NCBI GenBank assembly: GCA_007134025.1
Contig: SLLR01000061.1
Location: 23,183 to 87,182 of the forward strand
Origin: Desulfuromonadaceae bacterium
GTDB lineage: Bacteria > Desulfobacterota > Desulfuromonadia > Desulfuromonadales > Syntrophotaleaceae
Length of the DNA: 64,000 bases
Reading direction: 5' to 3'
The notes under the pieces: model-generated
What the model saw: only the letters and a program-made list of their open reading frames with translations
Told to the model about the DNA's origin: nothing
Database searches by the model: none
Program-made: the position numbers and the translations under genes
Part shown: in pieces, positions 40,132 through 49,339 of the stretch
How the letters are laid out: every line of letters begins with the position of its first letter
Numbering within the stretch: the stretch's first letter is position 1

Positions 40132-42606
40132 TTAGGGGGCCGAGGGTGCCGGCTCGTGATACTCAAAGGGCACGTAGAGCAGGTCGTTGCCGAGCAGTTC
40201 CGCCGGAATCAGGGCCGGAGCTCCGTCGGGACGGAAAGCTTCCATGGCCCGGCTGCTGCGCCGGGTCACCGCCGCCAGGTCGTCCCGGTTGTAAATGATA
40301 CGCGGCGTGATGAAGACCAGCAGGTTGGTTTTGCTCTCGCTGGTGCGGGTGTGTTTGAACAGGTGACCCAGCACCGGGATGTCCCCCAGCAACGGAACCT
40401 TGCTGACCGAATTCTGTTGATTGTTGCTGATCAGGCCGCCGAGTACCACGGTCTGGCCGTCTTCCGCGAGAACCGTGTTGCGCAGCAGACGCTTGGTCAG
40501 GGTCGGGCCGACCTGGTTGATATCACCGACGGCGCTTGCTTCAGGAACAATATTGGTAATCTCCTGGTAGACGTTGAGCCGCACCAGATCGCCTTCGGTA
40601 ATCTGCGGGGTGAACCGCAGGGTCAAGGCCACGTCCTTGCGTTCCACCGAAACACTTTGGGCGAGACTGTTGCCGCCACCGGTGTCGGTCAGCCGCTGGG
40701 TGATGATGGGCACGTTGGCGCCGACGATGATCTCCGCCTCTTCATTGTCTGAGGTGAGCAGCCGGGGTGCGGAGAGAATGTTCACGTCGCTGTCGGTTTT
40801 GGACAGGTCGATGAGGGCCGAAAAGGCCGGTACGGTGATCAGGTTGCCATCGGGACCCGTGACGGAGATGGGACTGAACAGGCCGCCGAGCAGGATGCCG
40901 TCGATGGCCTTGCCGAGCACGGTGGGCAGAGTGCCCCCCTCGGCAGGCCTGAAATCAGCCAGGGAAGCGGGTCCGATACCCTGGCCGGAGCTGATGGACA
41001 CCACGCCGCTGCCGGTGCGGAAGGCCCCCTGCAGGGAAGTACCGAGCTGTTTGGTGGCTTCCATGGAAAGTTCCAGAATCAGGGTCTCCACATAGACCTG
41101 CTTGCGCCGGATGTCGAGCCGGGCGATGATCTCGCGCACCTGTTCAAAATCCTCAGGCGTTCCATGGATAATCAGGGCGTTGGTCGGCTTGTCGGCGGTG
41201 ATGCTGAGGTTTTCACTGAGCCCCTGATAGAGGGAGATGCTTCGGGGGTCGCGGGGCGCTCCCGGTCTGCGGGCGATAATGGTGTTGAGGGTTTCAGCCA
41301 GTTTTTCGGCGTCGGCGTTTTCCAGATAATAGACGTTGATGGGGGCCCGTTCCTGCAACCGCTGACGGTCCAGACTCTCCACCAGCTGGCGAATGGTCCG
41401 CAGGTCTTCCAGGCTCGCCACCACCAGCAGGGAATTGGTACGGGGATCGGCAATTACCTGGCTGGCCGGAGCGCCTTCGCCCGGTCTTGCGGCGCGGGCG
41501 GCTGCCTGCCGGGCGGTTTGACCGAGGACGGTGCGGCAGATTTCGGCGACTTCCTCGGCGTTGGCGTACTGGAGGGTCAAAACCTCCAGCTGATCCACTG
41601 AGCTGGGAAGGTCAAGCCGCCGAATGATTTGTAGCAGTCGTTCGATATTGGCGGCGCTGTCGGTGATGATCAGCGTGTTGGCAGGGGCATAGGCAATCAC
41701 GTTGCCGGTGCGTGGCATGAGCGGAGTGAGAATTCTCTCCGCCATCAGTTCGGCGCTGATGTGTTCCAGGCGCAGCAAACGGGTGACGAATTGCTCCCCG
41801 GAAAGCTGGCTGTCTTCGGTAAGCAGGGGCAGGTTGGTTTCTCTGGCGGTGGCTTCGCGGACGATCTTGTGTACCCGGCCCGAAGGGATGACCGTAAAGC
41901 CCTTGATACTGAGCACCGTCAGAAACAACTGGTAGGCCTCGTCGGTGGAGATCTGGTCCGGAGTCATGATCGACACCTTGCCTTTGATGGTGTCGTCGTA
42001 GACGAAATTGCGCCCGGTAAGATCGCTGATGGTCTTGATCAGGTCGGCCAGCTCGATGTCGCTGAAGTCAAGAGAGACCCCATTGGTTGCGGTGGGCCGG
42101 GTTGGTTCGGAAGCGGAATGCCCGAGAGAAGCCGGCGGTTGTCGCTGCACCTCACCGGTCGCGGCCGTCAGGTTGCTCCAGCGGATCTCGAGGGAGCGAT
42201 TGCCGGCGACCAGATTGTGCTGCGGTACGGTATCCGTCGCGTCGAGGACGAAACGGGTTTTGTCCCGATAGGTGCCGACCCTTAGCCGCCGAAAGGCGCC
42301 TTGCAGGGACAATTCTTTGTCGTCAAAGGTCGGGAAGGCACCGTAGATGTCGACCACCAGTCTTTCGGGTTCAGTCAGGGCGAAGTAACGGTAGGTGGCG
42401 ATGTGTCCGTTAGCATTAATGGTGGCACTCTGGGGACCGACCTCGACACGCTCAATCTGGGTGGCCGTCGTCAGATCATTTTGCGCCGCATCCGCGTTGC
42501 AGGCATCCGCGATCATTCCTCCTGTGAGAAACGCCGTCAGGAGAAGAAGCAGCAGAGAAAACCGATGGTTGTTCAGGGCCGGCGATTTTTGAGACAGAAG
42601 CCACAT
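40132..42606 (-). CDS. gspD: Type II secretion system secretin GspD with N-terminal AMIN domain
   Basis: An 824-residue outer-membrane secretin. The signal region (FSLLLLLLTAFLTGGMIADA) is followed by an AMIN-type domain (about 55-145; VEVGPQSATINANGHIATY, RLVVDIYGAFPTF, FVLDATDTVPQHNL), a peptidoglycan-binding fold normally seen in PilQ. N0 (VSLDFSDIELADLIKTISD), N1-N3 (with LLRLEHISAELMAERI and EVLTLQYANAEEVAEI) and the secretin domain (VPLLGDIPVLGHLFKHT) follow. It forms the exit channel. AAAGGAG is nine nt before the ATG at 42606. The extra AMIN domain is unusual for a GspD. Confidence 0.93.
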   Translation of the reverse strand: MWLLSQKSPALNNHRFSLLLLLLTAFLTGGMIADACNADAAQNDLTTATQIERVEVGPQSATINANGHIATYRYFALTEPERLVVDIYGAFPTFDDKELSLQGAFRRLRVGTYRDKTRFVLDATDTVPQHNLVAGNRSLEIRWSNLTAATGEVQRQPPASLGHSASEPTRPTATNGVSLDFSDIELADLIKTISDLTGRNFVYDDTIKGKVSIMTPDQISTDEAYQLFLTVLSIKGFTVIPSGRVHKIVREATARETNLPLLTEDSQLSGEQFVTRLLRLEHISAELMAERILTPLMPRTGNVIAYAPANTLIITDSAANIERLLQIIRRLDLPSSVDQLEVLTLQYANAEEVAEICRTVLGQTARQAAARAARPGEGAPASQVIADPRTNSLLVVASLEDLRTIRQLVESLDRQRLQERAPINVYYLENADAEKLAETLNTIIARRPGAPRDPRSISLYQGLSENLSITADKPTNALIIHGTPEDFEQVREIIARLDIRRKQVYVETLILELSMEATKQLGTSLQGAFRTGSGVVSISSGQGIGPASLADFRPAEGGTLPTVLGKAIDGILLGGLFSPISVTGPDGNLITVPAFSALIDLSKTDSDVNILSAPRLLTSDNEEAEIIVGANVPIITQRLTDTGGGNSLAQSVSVERKDVALTLRFTPQITEGDLVRLNVYQEITNIVPEASAVGDINQVGPTLTKRLLRNTVLAEDGQTVVLGGLISNNQQNSVSKVPLLGDIPVLGHLFKHTRTSESKTNLLVFITPRIIYNRDDLAAVTRRSSRAMEAFRPDGAPALIPAELLGNDLLYVPFEYHEPAPSAP

Positions 42607-42745
42607 CTTATTGCGCTCCTTTTCGGTCATTGGAAACACAATGAAAAGATAAGGGAGGCGTGGTCACCGAGTGCTCGCCTCGAGCAGTCAGGCTGTTGTC
42701 CACGACAGTCCGCAGAGTCAGAGAAAAAACCTTTTCAATCAAGAC

Positions 42746-43606
42746 TTAGTCGATTTCATAGGTGTGGGACAGGGGTTGCCCACGCCGCAACAGGTTGACG
42801 GTGACTCTTCGAGCTTCCCGAAGCTGTTGGAACACCTGCAGAGCGCGCTCCGGACTGTCGAGAGGCACCCCGTTGACTTCCTTGATCAGATCACCCCGCT
42901 GAATGTCGAGGCGGGCCAGCAGTGAGTTGGGCCGCACCATGTGAACCAGAAAGCCTTGGGTTTGACCCTGTACAATCTTCGGTTCCAGCCGGGCCGAGGC
43001 CATCAGCTGATTGAAATTGGCCCGAGCTTTTTCGATCTCAGCACTGCTGATGAGCCAGTGATTGTCACCGGCAGAACGGATACCCTGGCCGCTGTCGGCT
43101 GCCGGCCTGCCCTGGTTGGGGGGTGACGCCCCGGCAGCAAGCAACTCCTGCTCCGCACCATCAGGCCAGCTGATGACGACCCGCTGTCGCTCAATCTGTT
43201 TGATCCGTCCGCCGCCGGACAGCTCCTCATCAAGACCCAGCAGGGTCGTCTCCCGGTCTGCGAAAAGCAGTGCCCGGGAACGTTCCCCCGCCACCAGGGT
43301 GCCCAGCAAGGCCAGGTTGGCTGGCCGGGCCGTCGGCTCCGCTGAAGCCTCTGATACCGTCGCCAGAAAACCGGCCGCTGGACCCCGTGAATCAAAAATA
43401 TTCCGTTGCAGAATGGTTTCGTAAGAACTCAGGGGGAGGCCACTCACCGAGGGTGTCGGTTCGAGACGACGCTGCGCAACCTCGGACAGGGATCCGGACA
43501 GACGAATCTCGGTGATGACGGCAGCCAGATGTCCCACGGCGCCGCCGAGCAACAGCGGCAGCAGCAGGCTTCCAAGCCAGAAATATTTGTGAACGTAGGC
43601 CAGCAT
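42746..43606 (-). CDS. gspC: Type II secretion system protein GspC with PDZ domain
   Basis: A 286-residue bitopic protein. One membrane helix (FWLGSLLLPLLLGGAVGHLAAV) is followed by the homology region (YETILQRNIFDSRGP, and LALLGTLVAGERSRALLF) that binds GspD N0, and a C-terminal PDZ domain (about 190-280; VQGQTQGFLVHMVRPNSLLARL and LIKEVNGVPLDSPERALQVF). It couples the inner-membrane platform to the secretin and may help select substrates. It is the first gene of the gspC-N operon. Confidence 0.92.
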   Translation of the reverse strand: MLAYVHKYFWLGSLLLPLLLGGAVGHLAAVITEIRLSGSLSEVAQRRLEPTPSVSGLPLSSYETILQRNIFDSRGPAAGFLATVSEASAEPTARPANLALLGTLVAGERSRALLFADRETTLLGLDEELSGGGRIKQIERQRVVISWPDGAEQELLAAGASPPNQGRPAADSGQGIRSAGDNHWLISSAEIEKARANFNQLMASARLEPKIVQGQTQGFLVHMVRPNSLLARLDIQRGDLIKEVNGVPLDSPERALQVFQQLREARRVTVNLLRRGQPLSHTYEID

Positions 43607-43884
43607 GGACAGTTGTTTAGTTCTCCGTCACTGTTGATGGTTCTTTCGCTCCGGGCCGATGGGTGAAAAGCGCTGCGCAACAGCACAGGGTCCCTGATCT
43701 CAGTTAAAAACAGACGCTGTCGTTTCAAGCCCGAAGATTTGGACCGATCCCTTTCGACGCCGGAGTTTTCTGTAACAAGAAGTATACCCAAAAAAGGGAT
43801 CTGCAAGAGTTCTGAAAAAATTTCGGCAAAAGTTTTTTCACGACCTGGTTTCGGCTTCATGCCCGGGCACGGTTGGCCGGAAGA
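43607..43884. other. Gap upstream of the T2SS operon
   Basis: About 280 bp without a supported gene. On the minus strand a TATACT element (near 43785) has a weak -35 match. A CCC-TTTTTT-GGG sequence near 43790-43805 is not a convincing terminator. The operon promoter is therefore not identified with confidence. Confidence 0.4.
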
Positions 43885-44865
43885 CTAGAGCAGATAACAG
43901 AGGCTGAGCATCGCGGCCCGGGATCGCCAGTTGACCTTGTTGAGGCGACTCTCCGCCCTGCCGCCGTCAGCTCGGTAAATCCGGTGGAGGCCCTTGTCCG
44001 CCACCCAGTCCTGGTACTGGTAGTCCAGGGCAAGTCGCCAGTTGGGGGTCAGGCGGTAATGCAGACCCAAGGCCAGCACCAGACCGCTGCCATCGGCCCA
44101 GTGACGAAAGCTGACCGGATGGGCCAGGTCGCTGCGAAGGTTCCAGTCGGCTTTGGCCTGGTAGTCGGCGAAATGCCAAGCAAAGCTCCCGGACAGGGAT
44201 AATTTTGCTGTCGGCAGCCAGTGCAGGTCCGTCCCCAGCCAGGGCCCCCACCAGCGGGTCTCGTAACGACTGTCGAGCCCGGGAAACCGTCCGAGGGGCT
44301 GCGGGAGGGAGGTGTTGGGAGTCAGCCCGGGTTCGGACAAAGTCTGCCGCCCTCGGCGAATCTTAAGGTTCTGCTCATGATAGGACCATCCCGCCAGCAG
44401 AGCCAGTTCCAGGGAGTTGTCGAAGAGTTGAAGTTGCGGCCCCAAAGCCACGGAAAGATCCAGCAGGTCGCCGCCTTTGCCGCTGTTTTCCGACCGTGAA
44501 AACTCCAGAGTGCGGCCGTCGCCGGCATAGTCGCTGTCGCGGTTATTACCCGCGACAATCCACCCCCAGGACAGCGATCCCTTGATCAGCAGTGAGAGGT
44601 TGGGAAATTGGTGAAGACCCAGTCTCAGGTGGCTTTCGGCTTGGGCTTGAAAGATATCAAGGTTCTTCCATTCCAATTCGGAAAGCACGTCGGGATTGGT
44701 GCCCTGCCGGTTGCCGGCAATATTCCAGGACAGCTCTGCTCTGCGATATCCGCTGCCCAGGCTCAGCCCGGTTTCACGCAACAGCTCTGCCCGGGCCGTG
44801 CCGCTGCCAAGGAACAGACAAAGACTCGCAAGCCCGGTCAGGACGAAGTGGCGTAAGAGTGGCAT
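43885..44865 (-). CDS. Outer-membrane beta-barrel protein, omptin-like in outline
   Basis: A 326-residue protein with a signal peptide (PLLRHFVLTGLASLCLFLGSGTARA) and long amphipathic strands separated by aspartate-rich loops (NNRDSDYAGDGRTLEFSRSE, RRGRQTLSEPGL, GLDSRYETRWWGPWLG, YQDWVADKGLHRIYRAD). The order of loops and the SELEWKNLDIFQAQA start recall omptin proteases and related 10-stranded barrels. I cannot confirm the omptin Asp/Asp-His catalytic pairs by eye, so protease activity is only a possibility. AAAAAGG lies seven nt before the ATG. It is upstream of, and on the same strand as, the T2SS operon. Confidence 0.7.
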   Translation of the reverse strand: MPLLRHFVLTGLASLCLFLGSGTARAELLRETGLSLGSGYRRAELSWNIAGNRQGTNPDVLSELEWKNLDIFQAQAESHLRLGLHQFPNLSLLIKGSLSWGWIVAGNNRDSDYAGDGRTLEFSRSENSGKGGDLLDLSVALGPQLQLFDNSLELALLAGWSYHEQNLKIRRGRQTLSEPGLTPNTSLPQPLGRFPGLDSRYETRWWGPWLGTDLHWLPTAKLSLSGSFAWHFADYQAKADWNLRSDLAHPVSFRHWADGSGLVLALGLHYRLTPNWRLALDYQYQDWVADKGLHRIYRADGGRAESRLNKVNWRSRAAMLSLCYLL

Positions 44866-45247
44866 GGACAGACCTTTTTCAAAGGGCACCTGGGCTGGGT
44901 TATGCGTTGGAGCGGGCGAAACAGCGGAAACTGAATTTTTAACACTTTGGACAGAACCATGCAAACAAAACCCTTCTTTTTTGTTGACGCAATCAAGAAC
45001 TGGCCATGAACTTTTGCACCGCCAGCCGTGATCGGCTCGGGAAAGGGTATAGTGCTCATCGCCAAAAAAAATACGAAAGCTGGTTGGCAGCAGGAATCAA
45101 GCGGACAACGCCTCCGGCTGCTGATACAATCAGCGAGTACCCATCCGGAAACTCCGGATGAAAACCAGCTATCCATGCTGTGTGAGCAATGTTCGTTTGT
45201 GATGGACGATATACGCCCGTCACCACTCATAAAAGGGGCGACAAACC
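44866..45247. other. Gene-free stretch between the barrel gene and a small ORF
   Basis: About 380 bp in which I see no supported gene or strong hairpin. A TATAGT box near 45046 could be part of a promoter for the 45248 gene, but no good -35 element is paired with it. Confidence 0.4.
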
Positions 45248-45514
45248 ATGGAAGACGAAAAAATCAAGGTTCGGGTAACTGAAAGCGGCCAGTTGGTTGA
45301 GGTGCTGGTGCTGAGTAAGCGTGTGGACCGCATCCAGGTGCTGCTCGGCGCGAACCCCGACAGCGTCCGCTGTCAGCTGCTGTTGACCCCTAACGGACAG
45401 GCTTATGCTGGAAGCATTATGGGGCGGGAGATCGTTTACGAGCGTAGTCGAAAGGAGGTGCAGGCCGATCTCGAACAGACCCGACAGGTCAGGCGCAAAC
45501 CCCGCCGACTGTAA
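45248..45514 (+). CDS. Small basic protein of unknown function
   Basis: An 88-residue protein opening MEDEKIKVRVTESGQLVEVL, with a likely beta-rich core (VEVLVLSKRVDRIQVLLG, RCQLLLTPNGQAYAGSIMG) and a strongly basic C-terminal tail (RQVRRKPRRL). The tail could bind nucleic acid. No family is recognised. The ribosome-binding site (GGGGCG) is moderate. Confidence 0.6.
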   Translation: MEDEKIKVRVTESGQLVEVLVLSKRVDRIQVLLGANPDSVRCQLLLTPNGQAYAGSIMGREIVYERSRKEVQADLEQTRQVRRKPRRL

Positions 45515-45665
45515 AAATACTGCTTCCGGCAGGGCCTTTCCGGCTTGATAGAGCTGATTTTTCCACCGGCATCATCTGCTCTCAATAGAGAGAAAATCGG
45601 GTAAGATAAAAAAACTGACGGAAAATGTGTGTCGGATTTTCAGGCGTGACCCGATGGAGCTACAA

Positions 45666-46271
45666 ATGAAAAAACCGTTTGTCCTATTGTTGGTGCTGGC
45701 AGCGGTTTTGTTTGCATGGACCCGCGGCCGCGGCATGGATGAAGAATTGGCGCCTCTGCAGACGGCAGTGAAGGGCTCGGAAGCGAGACAGGAGGACTCC
45801 ATGAATTCAGAAGACGACCGAAACCGGATCGGCCCTTACCCGGTTCCCGACGAGGACGAACTGCGCCGCAGGCTGACCCCGCTGCAGTTCAGGGTTACAC
45901 GCCAGAACGGCACCGAACCGCCATTCAGAAATGCCTACTGGGACAACCATGAGCCGGGTATTTACGTGGACATCATTTCCGGCGAACCGCTGTTCAGCTC
46001 CAGGGACAAGTTTGAATCCGGGACTGGCTGGCCGAGCTTCACCCGGCCCATGGTTACGGACAACATTGTCGAGAAGGAGGATCGACGCTGGTTTTCGGTG
46101 CGTACCGAGGTGCGCAGCAGGTACGCTGATTCCCATCTCGGCCATGTTTTCGACGACGGTCCGCCACCCACCGGCCTGCGCTACTGCCTGAATTCGGCAG
46201 CCCTGCGCTTCGTGCCTCTGGCCGACCTGCAAAAAGAAGGCTACGGCGAGTTTCTGCCACTGTTCCAATGA
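45666..46271 (+). CDS. msrB: Exported or membrane-anchored methionine-R-sulfoxide reductase MsrB
   Basis: A 201-residue protein. An N-terminal hydrophobic segment ([17 protein letters not shown]) leads to an MsrB domain (about 70-195). Typical sequences are [38 protein letters not shown] and the catalytic Cys174 in [11 protein letters not shown]. The four zinc-binding cysteines of many MsrB enzymes are absent (PLFSSRDKF has no CxxC), as in zinc-free variants. It would repair oxidised methionine in envelope proteins, with a resolving reductant not identified here. GGAG is six nt before the ATG at 45666. Confidence 0.9.
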   Translation: MKKPFVLLLVLAAVLFAWTRGRGMDEELAPLQTAVKGSEARQEDSMNSEDDRNRIGPYPVPDEDELRRRLTPLQFRVTRQNGTEPPFRNAYWDNHEPGIYVDIISGEPLFSSRDKFESGTGWPSFTRPMVTDNIVEKEDRRWFSVRTEVRSRYADSHLGHVFDDGPPPTGLRYCLNSAALRFVPLADLQKEGYGEFLPLFQ

Positions 46272-46535
46272 CTTTTTTGAAGAACTCGGCCGGGAACTTC
46301 GGTAGGCCGGGGAGAATCAGAAGAACCGGCAAAGATTTGGCATCTTGCCTCAAAAGAAAAAAAACACCAAGCCCTGACGGGTTAACAATGATTCCGCTCA
46401 CCGGCGGGCCGTGCCGATTGACATGCCCCAAAGAGGGCGCGCATAATGGCCTGCCTGCGAAGGTTTTCGGGCTTGTTCTGACGCCTGGCGGTTTTTTTCA
46501 AGGTGTCGTTTTCCTTTCCTTCATGAGTTCTGTCC

Positions 46536-48335
46536 ATGCCCCAGATAAGCCGGGATCCCCTTGAAACACTGCAGAGCGTCTTTGGTTTTCGCTCCTTTCG
46601 GCCGTTTCAGCAGCCGATCGTCGAGGGACTGATTGACGGTCGAAGTGCCTTCGTGCTCATGCCCACTGGTGGCGGCAAATCCCTCTGCTATCAACTGCCC
46701 GCCCTGCACCGGCCCGGCACCGCCATTGTGGTGTCGCCCCTGATCAGCCTGATGAAAGACCAGGTCGACGCACTGCAGGTCAACGGCGTGCGTGCGGCCT
46801 TTTACAATTCGTCCCTGCGCAGCGCGGAAGCCCGTCAGGTTCTCGCCCGATGGCACGCCGGAGAGCTCGATCTGCTCTACGTGGCGCCGGAGCGTCTGAT
46901 GAGCGACGGCTTTCTGGAACGTCTGCAATCTCTGCCGGTGGCTCTGTTCGCCATCGATGAGGCGCACTGCGTGTCCCAGTGGGGGCACGACTTTCGGCCC
47001 GAATATGTGCAGCTCGGTCGGTTGCGCAAACTGTTTCCCGAGGTGCCGTTCATTGCCCTGACGGCCACGGCGGATGCCCAGACCCGGGAAGATATTCTGC
47101 AGCGCCTCGATCTGAGCGGGGCGGCTCATTTTGTCGCCGGTTTTGACCGTCCCAATATTCGCTATACGGTGGTCGAAAAGAACAAGCCGGCTCGCCAATT
47201 GGCAGACTTTCTTTCCCGTCAGGGAAGGCAGTCGGGGATTGTTTACGCGCTGAGCCGCAAGCGGGTGGAAGCGGTGGCGAAGAAATTGTCCCACCAGGGG
47301 CTTTCCGCTGCCCCCTATCACGCCGGATTGAGCGATGAGGAGCGGCGGCAGGTGCAGGAGGCTTTTGTACGGGATGATCTGCAGGTGGTGGTGGCCACCG
47401 TGGCTTTCGGCATGGGGATCGACAAATCCAATGTCCGTTTTGTGGTCCATTACGACCTGCCCAAAAACGTTGAAAGCTATTATCAGGAGACGGGGCGTGC
47501 CGGTCGTGACGGCCTGCCGGCGGAGGCGCTGCTGCTCTTCGGTTACGGAGATATTGCCATCAGTCGCGGGCTTATCGAGCAGGGGCGCAACGAAAACCAG
47601 AAGCGGATCGATCTGCACAAACTCAATGCCATGGTCGCTTTTGCCGAGGCCAGGCTCTGTCGCCGGCGGGTGTTGCTGGGTTATTTCGGCGAGCCCCTGG
47701 CGACGGACTGCGGTAATTGCGATAACTGCCTTAATCCTCCCGAACTCTACGATGCCACCGAAGATGCCCGCAAGGCCCTTTCCTGCGTGTTTCGCGTCGG
47801 ACAACGCTTTGGCGCAGGCTACGTTATCGACGTGCTGCTGGGGGCCGGAAACCAGCGCATAGAACGCTTCGGCCATCACCGGCTGTCCACCTACGGCATC
47901 GGCCGCCATCGAAGCCGGGAGGACTGGAGCAGTCTGCTTCGCCAGCTGATTCATCTGGGTTATCTGGAGCAGGATCTCGGCAACTACTCGGTTCTGAAAC
48001 TGAAGGCGGCCGCCCGTCCTTTGCTGCGGGGCGAGGAGCTTGTGAAGCTGGCCCGCCCCCGAGTGCGGGTTGCCGCTTCCAGAAGGCCGAGTCGAAAGGT
48101 TAGCGCCGAAGTAGAACCCGATCCGGAGATGTTCGAGGCCCTGCGTGCCTTGCGCAAGGCTCTGGCCGAGCGCGACCAGGTCCCGCCCTTCGTGGTGTTC
48201 AGTGACGCGACCCTGCAGGAAATGGCCGCTTTTCGACCGCAGGATGAAGCGGCATTGCTGGAAATCAACGGTGTGGGTCAACGCAAGCTGGAACGTTACG
48301 GCAGCGAAATACTTGAAATCTTACGAGGTCGATGA
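46536..48335 (+). CDS. recQ: ATP-dependent DNA helicase RecQ
   Basis: A 599-residue 3'-5' helicase acting in recombination repair. Helicase motif 0 is FGFRSFRPFQ, motif I MPTGGGKSLCYQLPA (about 47-61), motif II DEAH (about 142-145), and motifs V-VI are VATVAFGMGIDKSNV and QETGRAGRDGLP. The RecQ-Ct zinc site is formed by CRRR and CGNCDNC. Winged-helix and C-terminal HRDC domains follow (PPFVVFSDATLQEMAAFRP and LLEINGVGQRKLERYG). The ATG lacks a clear ribosome-binding site. xthA follows 30 bp downstream, suggesting a shared repair unit. The 264 bp before recQ contain nothing recognisable. Confidence 0.95.
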   Translation: MPQISRDPLETLQSVFGFRSFRPFQQPIVEGLIDGRSAFVLMPTGGGKSLCYQLPALHRPGTAIVVSPLISLMKDQVDALQVNGVRAAFYNSSLRSAEARQVLARWHAGELDLLYVAPERLMSDGFLERLQSLPVALFAIDEAHCVSQWGHDFRPEYVQLGRLRKLFPEVPFIALTATADAQTREDILQRLDLSGAAHFVAGFDRPNIRYTVVEKNKPARQLADFLSRQGRQSGIVYALSRKRVEAVAKKLSHQGLSAAPYHAGLSDEERRQVQEAFVRDDLQVVVATVAFGMGIDKSNVRFVVHYDLPKNVESYYQETGRAGRDGLPAEALLLFGYGDIAISRGLIEQGRNENQKRIDLHKLNAMVAFAEARLCRRRVLLGYFGEPLATDCGNCDNCLNPPELYDATEDARKALSCVFRVGQRFGAGYVIDVLLGAGNQRIERFGHHRLSTYGIGRHRSREDWSSLLRQLIHLGYLEQDLGNYSVLKLKAAARPLLRGEELVKLARPRVRVAASRRPSRKVSAEVEPDPEMFEALRALRKALAERDQVPPFVVFSDATLQEMAAFRPQDEAALLEINGVGQRKLERYGSEILEILRGR

Positions 48336-48364
48336 TTGCTTAATCAGCCCACAGAGGAGTATTG

Positions 48365-49207
48365 GTGAAGATCGTTTCCTTTAATGTCAACGGCATTCGC
48401 GCGCGCCTGCATCAGTTGCAGGAGCTTATCGATCGTCATCGACCCGATATTGTCGGACTGCAGGAAACCAAGGTGCGGGACGAGGAGTTTCCAACGGCGG
48501 CGGTGCGGGAGATGGGCTACCATCCGGTCTATTTCGGGCAGAAAAGTCACTACGGTGTGGCTCTGCTGTCCCGCAGGGAACCGGACCGAGTGCAGCGAGG
48601 TTTCCCCGGTGATGGTCAGGATGCCCAGCGGCGGCTTCTGGCGGCATGCTACGGACTCGACGACGGCCGGTTCCTGTGGGTGGTCAACGGCTACTTTCCC
48701 CAGGGAGAGAGCCGCAGCCATCCGCAAAAGTTTCCCGCCAAGGCCCGTTTTTACACCGAGCTCCATGACTATATTCGGCACCATTTCTCGCCACAAGACC
48801 GTCTACTGATTCTTGGAGATTTCAACGTGGCGCCGGAGGATCGGGATATCGGCATCGGCAACGACAACGCCCGGCGATGGCTGCGAACCGGCAAGTGCAG
48901 TTTTCTGCCGGAAGAGCGCCAGTGGTTTCAGGAGCTGCGGGACTGGGGGCTGGTCGACACCTTCCGTCGACTTCATTCGGCAACATCAGATCGTTTCAGC
49001 TGGTTTGATTATCGCAGTCGGGGCTTTGAACGGGAGCCGAAACGGGGGCTGCGCATCGATCTGATTCTTGCCAGCCGTTCGCTGGCGGCCTGTTGTCTGG
49101 CGGGGGACATCGACTACCATGTTCGCGCCATGGAACGGCCGTCGGATCACTGCCCGGTGTGGGCCGAGTTTGCCCTGCCGGATTTTGCAGTCAGTGCCGG
49201 TAGTTGA
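48365..49207 (+). CDS. xthA: Exodeoxyribonuclease III
   Basis: A 280-residue AP endonuclease and 3'-5' exonuclease of base excision repair. Active-site motifs are SFNVNGIRARL (Asn at residue 7-8), GLQETK (metal-binding Glu), ILGDFNVAPEDRDIG (Asp and Asn) and the C-terminal RPSDHCPVWAEF (Asp-His pair). The GTG at 48365 has AGGAG at 5-nt spacing, just after recQ (30 bp). Together they look like a small DNA-repair operon. Confidence 0.94.
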   Translation: MKIVSFNVNGIRARLHQLQELIDRHRPDIVGLQETKVRDEEFPTAAVREMGYHPVYFGQKSHYGVALLSRREPDRVQRGFPGDGQDAQRRLLAACYGLDDGRFLWVVNGYFPQGESRSHPQKFPAKARFYTELHDYIRHHFSPQDRLLILGDFNVAPEDRDIGIGNDNARRWLRTGKCSFLPEERQWFQELRDWGLVDTFRRLHSATSDRFSWFDYRSRGFEREPKRGLRIDLILASRSLAACCLAGDIDYHVRAMERPSDHCPVWAEFALPDFAVSAGS

Positions 49208-49243
49208 ACATGCCAGCATCGTGGAGGGAAAAATTTTTACTGG

Positions 49244-49306
49244 CAGCAGGGCCGTTGAAAAACAGCCCGTGTAGGCTTGGAGATGGATTTTTTCAACAGC
49301 CTGCTG
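49244..49306. repeat. Imperfect inverted repeat between xthA and the OmpA-family gene
   Basis: CAGCAGG (49244-49250) and GTTGAAAAA (49254-49262) pair with TTTTTTCAAC (49288-49297) and CCTGCTG (49300-49306) around a 25-nt loop, with small internal mismatches (GCC against CA). T-runs on both strands suggest a bidirectional terminator between the convergent genes. A small repeated element is an alternative. Confidence 0.55.
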
Positions 49307-49339
49307 AAGGGGACTGAACGCCAGTAGTTTGTGGCGCTG

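Noticed and set aside
46521..48281. A 586-codon minus-strand frame opposite recQ
   Set aside because: Antisense to a clear RecQ helicase and with no family features.
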